Below are positions 26,368-33,799 of a DNA stretch of 64,000 bases, one piece after another (positions within the stretch are counted from its first letter, which is position 1; each line of letters starts with the position of its first letter). Location of the stretch: NCBI RefSeq assembly GCF_000378445.1, contig NZ_KB899698.1, positions 1 through 64,000 of the forward strand, written 5' to 3'. The notes beneath the pieces are model-generated. The model saw only the letters and a program-made list of their open reading frames with translations, made no database searches and was not told where the DNA came from. The DNA comes from Deinococcus aquatilis DSM 23025 (GTDB lineage Bacteria; Deinococcota; Deinococci; Deinococcales; Deinococcaceae). The translations under genes were made by a program, and so were the position numbers.

Positions 26368-27528
26368 TTACAGCTCTGCTGGCTCAGCACTCAGCTTCGT
26401 CAGCGCGCTCAAATAGTCTAAGGTCAGCACCAGAAACGTTGTTGCCCACAGCGCATGCTGTTGCTTTCGAAAGCCGAGTTCACCATGTTGAATCTGATCG
26501 CGCTGAGGCACAACTTTCGATCGTGTGCGCGTAAACATCTTGTACTGCCTGCGCGTGAATTCCTCATCAAAAAGTTGCTGGCCGTCCTTGATTCGTTTGT
26601 GCCAGCCGTCAAGTACCTCTGTACGATGTTGGATCTTTGCCTGGTCATTCGTGTAGAAGCAAGCCTTTTCCAGGCCAAACCGCGCAGTCACATCGTTGAA
26701 CAAACCTTCTGCCTCGCCAATCATAAACGAGGCTACGTTGTCGACGTGCTTTCCTTCACACGCCAGAGTGAACTGGCTTTCTACAGATGTGCGACGCTCC
26801 AGTGCCCGTTCTTCTGGGAGACCTAACGCCATAATTTTTTCTGAGATGTAGCCTTGCAAATCCACTTGCACTTCCTGAATGGCTTGTATTAACACGTTTT
26901 TGGCCGCATCAAATCCTTGCTCCGCCGCACGCGAGAGTGTGATGGGCAGCAGGAAATCTGAATAGAGCAGCACGGGGAGGATGTACCAACCCTCCTCGAG
27001 AAACAGTTTGACCACCTGTTCCGTCTGAGCATTAACCTCCTGCTCTTGCTCCCGCTGCTGCGTCAAAAACCGGTCGTACTGTACGGTGCCCTGAACCGCG
27101 AACTTCAACGCATAAGGCGTGAAATCTGTCGCCCATAACAGACGTCGCCCCACCAGCGTCTCCGTACGAACAATGCTGTGCCAAGCTGACACATTTTTTC
27201 CTTGACGTTGCGGCAGCGATGCAAATAACGGCGTACCCAGCACATGCCGCAACAGCTTGTCTGTCCCGAAGCTCGAACTCATCGCTGGCAACATCTGTTT
27301 GTGTAAGTCCTCTACGGGTGACCGCACCGAGGCTCCGATCCCACGAGGACCGCTGATCATCTGTTGGGTTGTCAAGGTGCTGGGCAAAGACCTGAAAAAC
27401 GAGTCAGCGGGCGAACGGAGGCTCTGAAACCCTGAGAGCCTCAACAGCTGTTGGGCGGGCAGCAGCCGGTCTCGACGCGCTTGCTGTTCCAGAATAAATC
27501 GAAGCGTTGGGGGCAGAAAATCGCGCAT
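26368..27528 (-). CDS. Hypothetical protein
   Basis: A 386-residue protein from the ATG at 27528, which has AGGGGAGGAC upstream; a longer frame to 27669 lacks a ribosome site. It is rich in Gln/Glu around residues 155-180 (TQQREQEQEVNAQTEQ) and in basic and aromatic residues near the C-terminus (RRQYKMFTRTRSK). No membrane span and no known motif. It probably lies in the same transcript as the PIN gene upstream (156 bases away). Confidence 0.55.
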   Translation of the reverse strand: MRDFLPPTLRFILEQQARRDRLLPAQQLLRLSGFQSLRSPADSFFRSLPSTLTTQQMISGPRGIGASVRSPVEDLHKQMLPAMSSSFGTDKLLRHVLGTPLFASLPQRQGKNVSAWHSIVRTETLVGRRLLWATDFTPYALKFAVQGTVQYDRFLTQQREQEQEVNAQTEQVVKLFLEEGWYILPVLLYSDFLLPITLSRAAEQGFDAAKNVLIQAIQEVQVDLQGYISEKIMALGLPEERALERRTSVESQFTLACEGKHVDNVASFMIGEAEGLFNDVTARFGLEKACFYTNDQAKIQHRTEVLDGWHKRIKDGQQLFDEEFTRRQYKMFTRTRSKVVPQRDQIQHGELGFRKQQHALWATTFLVLTLDYLSALTKLSAEPAEL

Positions 27529-27684
27529 AGGGTTTGTCCTCCCCTGCATTATGCGTGTAGCCAGTGGCGAAGCTGTAAGCCATTTGATCCAGTCCGACGA
27601 GAGTGCCTCGCGGTAGCAGGACAGAGCATGACGTACCGCCGCTTGACTCGCACCAGCGCCTGTCGGCACCTCCCTCTTGATGCT

Positions 27685-28752
27685 TTACTCCTCGGACAAC
27701 CGAATCCCCCAACGCCGTCCTGTATACAACGTGAACAGGCCTGGATGTGCGTCCAAGCGTGCGAACAATGCCCCAGCCGTCAACGGCAAGTTCAGTCTCT
27801 TCACCAGCGCCGTACACGAACAAACGCCTTGCTGACGAACCAAGTAGCGCGCGACCTGCACAACCGGATCCTCAGTCTCTGGCCACGCGAACGCCACGCG
27901 CGCCTTCTGAGCCTTGATCTGCGCGTGAACCTTGGGCAGCGGCGTAAACGCCTCAACCGCTGTCCCATACTCCGTCAGCACGCGTCCCAGCACCGCCCGG
28001 CCCCTGGGCCAGAGCATCAGCGCGGCCCCCAGACCCAAAGCCACTGCCCCTTGAATCCCTGGAGAGATCCCCCGCCGCGTTAACGCCTGCACCGCCGTCC
28101 CCAGCCCGGTCGCAACCACCGACACCGGCAGCCCAAACACGAATGCGAACGTCTCCTGCACCCGCAGCTCATCCCGAAACGCACTCAACACCCGGCCATG
28201 CTCCCCCTGCTGCCCTAACGTCGGCAGCAGGCCAGCAAAAGCCTCCTGGTCATACGTCAGCACGCCATCTGCATCTAGCACATACCCCAACAACGCTAAA
28301 TCCGCATCATCTGGATCCCGTTCGGGTGTCCGCACCGCCGCACTCAGGGCCGTGTCCGCAATCCCGGCCGGATCCAAGACCATCACGTGCGGAGCCACCT
28401 CCGTGCGCCAGACGTGCAGCATCGCCTCGGCCTGCTGCGGCCACTTGCGTCGGATGTTCCCCTCCAAGCGGGAGATCCCTGGACTCACCTCCGCAAGATC
28501 ACTCGCAGACATCACCAGCCGACCATGCGGGGCAGACAACAGCTCAAACAGAGCAGGGCGGGGCCCTTCAGGAGTCTTCGCCGTGCGCTTCAGGTCTCGG
28601 ATGATCAAGTTCGCATCCACCACCAAAACGACCGTGCGTCCCGTCAGATGCAGGCCCAAGGGTGGTAAGTCACGCGGCGCACGACGCTCGGGTGGCCAGA
28701 CGAATCGACGAGACGCTGGGGCAACGGACGTGCTTTTGGAGCCAGCGTTCAT
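27685..28752 (-). CDS. PIN-domain protein with membrane span and winged helix
   Basis: A 355-residue protein. Residues ~40-175 form a PIN RNase domain with acidic residues in VVLVVDANLIIRDL, SASDLAEVSPG and RDPDDADLALLGYVLDADGV. Residues ~205-255 are hydrophobic (FAFVFGLPVSVVATGLG, GAVALGLGAALMLWP). The C-terminal ~60 residues (VVQVARYLVRQQGVCSCTAL...LFARLDAHPGLF) look like a winged helix. The order nuclease-membrane-wHTH is unusual. No antitoxin is adjacent, so it may not be a classical VapC toxin. The start overlaps the upstream flavoprotein stop by ATGA. Confidence 0.65.
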   Translation of the reverse strand: MNAGSKSTSVAPASRRFVWPPERRAPRDLPPLGLHLTGRTVVLVVDANLIIRDLKRTAKTPEGPRPALFELLSAPHGRLVMSASDLAEVSPGISRLEGNIRRKWPQQAEAMLHVWRTEVAPHVMVLDPAGIADTALSAAVRTPERDPDDADLALLGYVLDADGVLTYDQEAFAGLLPTLGQQGEHGRVLSAFRDELRVQETFAFVFGLPVSVVATGLGTAVQALTRRGISPGIQGAVALGLGAALMLWPRGRAVLGRVLTEYGTAVEAFTPLPKVHAQIKAQKARVAFAWPETEDPVVQVARYLVRQQGVCSCTALVKRLNLPLTAGALFARLDAHPGLFTLYTGRRWGIRLSEE

Positions 28753-29681
28753 GCGTCCTCGGCCTTGGCCCCATCCGGGAGGTCGTCATAAAACAGGGCT
28801 GAGGCCGCAAACATCGCTGCCCGCGCACCCCCCGCAACCGCGAACGCGATCTGATTGCCACTCGTGACGTCCCCGGCCGCGTACACCCCGGGGATGGTGG
28901 TCATCTGCTGGGCATCCACCTGAATCCCACTCGGCGTCACCTCACAGCCCAACTGCACCGCCAACTCCACCTGGCCACGGCGCTCGCCATGCGCATACAG
29001 CACGGCCCGATCTGCCACTGTGCCGTCTTGGAAGGTCAAGCGCACCCCGCCCTCCCGCCCATCCACACGCACCAACGGGGCATCCATCAAATGAGCTCCC
29101 CGCGTCTCCAGCAGTTCCCGTTGCTCCGGGGTGAAGTCCAAGGAACGGTCTGAGCACACCAGGATGTCCCGGCTGATCTTCTGGTGGTACAAGATCGACT
29201 GCACGCCACTCGTGCCCCCCAGTGCAGCCTGATAGAAGGCCGTGGGCCCGTCCCGGATTTCCCAGCCGTAGCAGTACGCACAGTGATGTACACCTTTCCC
29301 CCACTCTTCTCGCAGACCGGTCGGCTCATCCGGCAGGAGATCCCGGACGCCTGTCGCAAGAATGATCTTGCGCGCCTGGACAGTCTGGCCGTCGGCCAGG
29401 GTGGCGATGAAGGCCCCGTTCTCCCCAGCGACGCGGATGACGCCTGCCTCGAGGACCGGGAAGTCATACGGCCGCAATTGATCCCGCGCCACCTGCAGCA
29501 AGTGCACGGGATCCTCCCCATCCTGCGTGAACACCCCATGCGCCTGCCGGGACGGCGCATTCCGACTCGGCCCCGCCGTCACCACCACCCCACGCTTCAT
29601 CCCCCGCGCGCTATACAACGCCGCACTCAAGCCTGCAAAACCGCCACCAATAATTAGGACATCCAGAGGAGCATGAGTCAT
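28749..29681 (-). CDS. Thioredoxin-reductase-like FAD oxidoreductase
   Basis: A 310-residue protein. The FAD site is VLIIGGGFAGLSAALYSARG, the redox pair CAYC lies in HHCAYCYGWEI, and the second FAD motif is GVYAAGDVTSGNQIAFAV. The NAD(P) site is weak: the usual GxGxxA after the redox centre is not evident. It belongs to the TrxB/AhpF-like 'bacillithiol reductase/thioredoxin reductase-like' group. The start was placed at 29681 (MTHAPLDVLIIGGG). It overlaps the PIN gene by ATGA, so the pair is co-translated. Confidence 0.8.
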   Translation of the reverse strand: MTHAPLDVLIIGGGFAGLSAALYSARGMKRGVVVTAGPSRNAPSRQAHGVFTQDGEDPVHLLQVARDQLRPYDFPVLEAGVIRVAGENGAFIATLADGQTVQARKIILATGVRDLLPDEPTGLREEWGKGVHHCAYCYGWEIRDGPTAFYQAALGGTSGVQSILYHQKISRDILVCSDRSLDFTPEQRELLETRGAHLMDAPLVRVDGREGGVRLTFQDGTVADRAVLYAHGERRGQVELAVQLGCEVTPSGIQVDAQQMTTIPGVYAAGDVTSGNQIAFAVAGGARAAMFAASALFYDDLPDGAKAEDA

Positions 29682-29787
29682 CACCGCACTGTAGGACAGG
29701 ACGTCCGGGGCGGGGCCCACATCTGCGGTTGCCCCGCGTGTTGCGGTCTTCCAGGGTTGTCCACCGTTGCTCAAGCAACATCCGGGT

Positions 29788-30582
29788 TCAAGCGGACTGC
29801 GCGACAGGCGGGCTGACTGCCGCGTGTGCCGCCTGAATCTGGTCAGCTAAGGCCGTCGCACTCCGCCGCCAGCCCACCCACTGATTCCGGAACACAGGAT
29901 TCCAACGATCCTGCCCCCCCAACGGCTCCAGATGCCACAGCACCGTCACCCCACTCGGACTCGGCACCACCGGATGCCAGCCGCCACCCGCCGACACTTC
30001 CACGAACACACCAATATCACCTCCTCCTGGAGCGGCATGGAAGCAAGCTTCTCCTGACACCGCAATCCCGGCCTTGTTGTACGTCACTTTGCCTGTCCAG
30101 CCCAAGTGTCGCAACACGGCTTTTAAGTAGCGTCTCGCATCCCGTTCAAACGCGTCTTTCCCGACTGGGTTGTACCCCACATCCCCATCGGCGTTTGGGT
30201 ATTCGCCCAACAACTGTTCCCCTGTCTCAGCCGCCTTGGTTCGGCGCTGCCATTCGGCACACCGCTCCCGCCAAGATGCATTCACTGCAAACAAGCCGTC
30301 CATCGGCGTCAGCAGCTTCGTCAACGCCCGACTCGCCCGCGCAGGCGAAGGATTCTCCGCTTCACCCAGGATGTTCAGGGCCATGTTTGATCCGTCTGGT
30401 AGGGGAGAGGAGAGAGGCGTGACCGTCACAATCAGGGCCGTGGTCGCTTGCGCGGTTTGAGCAGCCGCGTACACCACGCCGCCATCCACTTCCAGTTTGA
30501 GGATCTTGCTCTGCGTCCATCGGGCCAGTACACCCGGCAGGTCAAGCAGATCGGGACGCAATTTTACTACCAGGTTGGCCAT
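29788..30582 (-). CDS. Hypothetical protein
   Basis: A 264-residue protein starting MANLVVKLRPDLLDLPGVLA. The mixed alpha/beta pattern ends in AVSPPVAQSA. It has no transmembrane span and no family I recognise. The start is fixed by the GGCC-core hairpin exactly 10 nt upstream. It is 106 bases upstream of the flavoprotein gene on the same strand. Confidence 0.55.
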   Translation of the reverse strand: MANLVVKLRPDLLDLPGVLARWTQSKILKLEVDGGVVYAAAQTAQATTALIVTVTPLSSPLPDGSNMALNILGEAENPSPARASRALTKLLTPMDGLFAVNASWRERCAEWQRRTKAAETGEQLLGEYPNADGDVGYNPVGKDAFERDARRYLKAVLRHLGWTGKVTYNKAGIAVSGEACFHAAPGGGDIGVFVEVSAGGGWHPVVPSPSGVTVLWHLEPLGGQDRWNPVFRNQWVGWRRSATALADQIQAAHAAVSPPVAQSA

Positions 30583-30924
30583 ACGTGAGCTGGGCCCCAG
30601 ACTTGGGGCCACCACCTTTCACACGCCGGAAGAGACGGACGGCTGGAACAAGAGCCACGATGAATGGCCGCATGATTCAACTCCCCGCTCTGCTCCAGTT
30701 GGACAGGCGAGGAGCAGCTGGGCCTCTTCACCTCTCCTCCCAGTCCAACTCACCTATTGATAACGGCCAAAGTTCGAGTCGTCTTCCAACAGCGATGAAG
30801 CGTGCTAGATGAAGCTTGAGAATGTAGGATCGTCTGCAAGCGATGTGAACTTACGCCGCCATCAATAATACCTTGAGTAGGGGTGTGTACCACCCATATT
30901 GTCTGTAATGGGCAGGAGAGTCAT
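30583..30924. other. Intergenic region, 342 bases
   Basis: It contains the leader hairpin at 30593-30610 and the AT-rich upstream region of the membrane protein gene at 30925 (GGAGAG about 8 bases before its ATG). No other gene was seen. Confidence 0.5.
30593..30610 (-). promoter_or_regulatory. GGCC-core leader hairpin (gene 29788-30582)
   Basis: GGCCCCA-4 nt-TGGGGCC. The core ends 10 nt before the ATG at 30582. Confidence 0.7.
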
Positions 30925-31245
30925 ATGTCAATTTTCATTGTTGTCTTTACGAGAATCGTGCTCGGCCTCGTAGCTTCAGTCATCATTCTTCATTTTAAAG
31001 GCCTATTTGAAAGACTATATGCCCCCAACTATATAATATCTGTCTTTTTCTTTGCTTTAATTGCTCCACTTCTCTTCCTCTATGTCTCCGCACTCAGCCA
31101 ATCAGACGGTCTTTGGCTCATTCTCGCGTACGTCGCTCCAGCATTGCTTCTTCTGGGACTGGTGGTGAAAAACCCAGTCGCTATTCCACTAACTATGTTT
31201 GGCTGCATCTTTTGTGTCATGCTCCTCCCAGCTTTGCTGACGTAA
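30925..31245 (+). CDS. Small AT-rich membrane protein
   Basis: A 106-residue protein with about four hydrophobic helices (VVFTRIVLGLVASVIILHF, YIISVFFFALIAPLLFLYV, LWLILAYVAPALLLLGLVV, MFGCIFCVMLLPALL). G+C is clearly lower than in flanking genes, as for the protein at 23568-23885, although the two sequences are not obviously similar. GGAGAG precedes the ATG. Probably a foreign gene; function unknown. Confidence 0.6.
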   Translation: MSIFIVVFTRIVLGLVASVIILHFKGLFERLYAPNYIISVFFFALIAPLLFLYVSALSQSDGLWLILAYVAPALLLLGLVVKNPVAIPLTMFGCIFCVMLLPALLT

Positions 31246-31413
31246 AAGATTCATCCATCCCGGTCACGTCGACGTGTGTTGATAACAGCGTAAGTTCGCA
31301 TGGGCCTCAAACTGTTCCAGATTCTTAGGTTCTGTCTAGCACGTTCAATTGATGACGAAAACCGACTCAGACTTTGGCCGTTATCAATAGCGTGCAAGCC
31401 GCCCGCCGGAGAC

Positions 31414-31968
31414 TCAGGTCGCTGCGGGGAGACTCGCCCACGTTACGGTCATCAATAGACTCAAATCTCGAGTCGAGTGGTAACGATTCAACCCGCCGAG
31501 ATATGCCGTTCGGTTCGTGTATATCGGTACTTGGAGGCCATAACTCCAGCACAGCCAGGCTTGCACCAGCCGAGCAAGACGGCCATTCCCGTCCCAGAAC
31601 GGATGAATGCGAATCAACTCCGCATGGATCCAGGTGGCATGAAATAAAACCTCGGACGTGGTCGGTGCCTCTGACCATTCCGCCAACACCTGTTGATGCG
31701 TCACCATCACGTCTTCCACCGCCGCTGAAATGAGCGCCGGCGCGGTGCCCGTTTCAAAGCCATACGTGATGTCCGCGTGACGGTACTGACCTGGCTGCAT
31801 GCGATCCAACCCTGCAGACAACGCGGTATGCCACGCCAACAACACCCCCGAGCTGAGGGCCTCCGGAGCCGTGTCCAAGCAACTCAGTTCCAAAGAAATG
31901 AGCGCCCGGGTCAGGCGCTCAAGTTCTTCCGGCGAAAACCGCTTCCCATCACTGCCCAGATGTGTCAT
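31414..31968 (-). CDS. Fic-domain protein (toxin of Fic/antitoxin pair 1)
   Basis: A 184-residue protein. The complete Fic core HPFWDGNGRLAR (His catalytic, Arg for ATP phosphates) lies at ~120-131, with the target-clamp region before it (TAPALISAAVEDVMV). It probably AMPylates a host protein, as VbhT-type class I Fic enzymes do. The start lies inside the preceding antitoxin gene (20-nt overlap), so the two are co-translated with the antitoxin first. There is no secretion or DNA-relaxase domain; it is a stand-alone plasmid toxin. Confidence 0.85.
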   Translation of the reverse strand: MTHLGSDGKRFSPEELERLTRALISLELSCLDTAPEALSSGVLLAWHTALSAGLDRMQPGQYRHADITYGFETGTAPALISAAVEDVMVTHQQVLAEWSEAPTTSEVLFHATWIHAELIRIHPFWDGNGRLARLVQAWLCWSYGLQVPIYTNRTAYLGGLNRYHSTRDLSLLMTVTWASLPAAT

Positions 31969-32140
31969 GTTGCTCCTGCAAAGCAGAGCTCTGTTCAGGG
32001 GTGATTTCCACCCCTTCCAAGCGCAAACTGCTCACGGCATGGGCCACGATCTGTGCCCGCAACGCCGCACTCGGCGGGCCTTGGGGACGCTTCACCGCCA
32101 AGATCGTCTGTTCGTTCGTCGGCAAGATCACCTTGGTCAT
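31949..32140 (-). CDS. VbhA-like Fic antitoxin (pair 1)
   Basis: A 63-residue protein starting MTKVILPTNEQ. The inhibitory helix carries the [S/T]xxxE[G/N] motif as SLRLEG (in VSSLRLEGVEITPEQ). Its Glu pairs with the Fic ATP-site Arg and blocks productive ATP binding in class I Fic systems. It overlaps the fic start by 20 bases. The family assignment rests on the motif and gene order. Confidence 0.8.
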   Translation of the reverse strand: MTKVILPTNEQTILAVKRPQGPPSAALRAQIVAHAVSSLRLEGVEITPEQSSALQEQHDTSGQ

Positions 32141-32286
32141 CGGCTCAGTATCTCCTCTCTCCTCGGCGTCGAGCAAGGTGTCGAGACACGTTCAGTCGAC
32201 GGCTCAACTCACCTTCCAGAAGTGAACGGGACTGGACGTCCGCCCGCCCGAGCGTGCTGCACGGCCCACGGGCGGCAACCCGTCCA

Positions 32287-32625
32287 TCACTCCACGCGCT
32301 CTGCTTCTTCTTGCACGACCACGCGTAAGGTCTGCGCCAACCGCCTCCGATCCGCGGCCGTCACTCGCCAAGTCTGCGAGGCCTCCTCCAACACTAAGCC
32401 CAGCGTCTGGGCCGTGAGGCTGACGCTCGCCACCGCCAGTGGATCTTGATCATCCACAAAATGAGCCTCTAGACCTTGTTCGAGTGCGGTGATGCAGGCA
32501 GCCACTTGAGTGACTGGTAGACCGCCCACGCCTTCCTCGGCTCGCCACACCACACTCTGCCCCAGCGCGTCCACCACAGGCGTCAACGTCAGTTCTGTCC
32601 CACTTTCCAGCCAAATTGTTTGCAT
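32287..32625 (-). CDS. Hypothetical protein
   Basis: A 112-residue protein starting MQTIWLESGTELTLTPVVDA. It has one beta-rich half and a C-terminal basic helix (AADRRRLAQTLRVVVQEEAE). No known motif. The start is set by a GGCC-core hairpin whose core ends 10 nt upstream. Confidence 0.5.
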   Translation of the reverse strand: MQTIWLESGTELTLTPVVDALGQSVVWRAEEGVGGLPVTQVAACITALEQGLEAHFVDDQDPLAVASVSLTAQTLGLVLEEASQTWRVTAADRRRLAQTLRVVVQEEAERVE

Positions 32626-32635
32626 CCCCGATGCA

Positions 32636-32650
32636 GGCCCCCTCAGGGCC
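32636..32650 (-). promoter_or_regulatory. GGCC-core leader hairpin (gene 32287-32625)
   Basis: GGCCC-5 nt-GGGCC. The core ends 10 nt before the ATG at 32625. Confidence 0.6.
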
Positions 32651-32679
32651 ACGCCTCAACACGCCTACGTTGAGGTCGT

Positions 32680-32685
32680 TACACT
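32680..32685 (+). promoter_or_regulatory. Leaderless promoter -10 box
   Basis: TACACT ends six bases before the GTG start at 32692, so the transcript would begin at or next to the start codon. This is the common Deinococcus arrangement. Confidence 0.6.
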
Positions 32686-32691
32686 GCGGCC

Positions 32692-33753
32692 GTGCCGCTC
32701 ACCGCCCTTCACGGAGAGATCCGATTAGTCAGTGTGGACTTGCCTTCACCTGCGTTTGAAGCGCTGCGTGGCGCCACCGACCTCGTTATGACCTGTTGTG
32801 AAGCGCGGGCCATTCCAAAGCGGAGTGTCCTAGGTCTGCCCTTTTTCGCACATCACAGCCGAGGCACCTGTGAATATGCCGGGGAGAGTGAACTGCACGT
32901 GCTCGCCAAGGTGGAGATCTTGCGAGCCGCACGAGCCGCAGGGTGGGTGGCCGATGTCGAAGTCCGTGGGCACACCCCAGAGGGCCAGCGGTGGCGGGCC
33001 GATGTCCTATGTGAGCGAGGCCGGCACCGGGTGGCCTTCGAGGTACAGCGCAGCGGCATTGTGCTACAGGAGCTGCACGCCCGGCAAGCGCTCTACCGGG
33101 CCAGTGGTGTCCGGGGCTTCTGGTTGATGCGCACACATGAACGCCGACTGCGGCAGGCTCAACCCTGGCAGCACGAGACGCCCGCGCTCTACCTCAGTCA
33201 CGACCGCCACATCCCGGATCTCAACCTCAACCTCACCAGCTTCACTCGGGCGGCCTTAGGCGGACATCTCAAACTGTTCCCCATCCCAGACCAGCCCGTG
33301 CAGTTGCGGGTCGTGGCGGAACCCAAACGGTGCTTTCGATGCTTCCAGAATTTTTACCTGACAAGAGCCGTCCTCGTCGCCGACCCGGAGATACCGACCC
33401 AGCTGGTGATGACGCCTGGAATCCACCCAGAGCTGGGTCCCCAGCTGACTACCCTCTTTCAGACGCTCGACCTTGATGCGGGGTTCTTGGTGCCGTGGCC
33501 CCAAACCGCACCTTTTGTGTCCTGGCCTTCAACAGCACCACACACCTTTCGTTGTCCAAATTGTGGAGCGGCACGATCTGCTGCCCGCTTTGGTAAGACG
33601 TGGCTGGATCCCGCGCAGGCGGCGACCACCTGGGCCAGAGGCGATGTCAGAGTCTGGGAGCGGACGCTCACGCTGCCACCGGAATACCACGCCTGGTTGA
33701 CCCAAACCACCGGGCAGGTCTGGGTCTTGCGGCCGCGAACGAATAAGCCTTGA
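32692..33753 (+). CDS. Competence CoiA-like nuclease-family protein
   Basis: A 353-residue protein with a GTG start in leaderless context. The CoiA-like core is QRWRADVLCERGRHRVAFEV followed by QRSGIVLQELHARQALYRAS and GVRGFWLMR, a PD-(D/E)xK-type nuclease arrangement (D...EVQ). Two Cys pairs, CFRCFQ and FRCPNCG, suggest a zinc ribbon near the C-terminus. CoiA supports DNA recombination during transformation, and Deinococcus is naturally competent. It is convergent with recQ. Confidence 0.72.
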   Translation: MPLTALHGEIRLVSVDLPSPAFEALRGATDLVMTCCEARAIPKRSVLGLPFFAHHSRGTCEYAGESELHVLAKVEILRAARAAGWVADVEVRGHTPEGQRWRADVLCERGRHRVAFEVQRSGIVLQELHARQALYRASGVRGFWLMRTHERRLRQAQPWQHETPALYLSHDRHIPDLNLNLTSFTRAALGGHLKLFPIPDQPVQLRVVAEPKRCFRCFQNFYLTRAVLVADPEIPTQLVMTPGIHPELGPQLTTLFQTLDLDAGFLVPWPQTAPFVSWPSTAPHTFRCPNCGAARSAARFGKTWLDPAQAATTWARGDVRVWERTLTLPPEYHAWLTQTTGQVWVLRPRTNKP

Positions 33754-33799
33754 TGGTGGGTCTGGAACGCCGACGTCTGCGAGCGAACCGCACCTCCAC

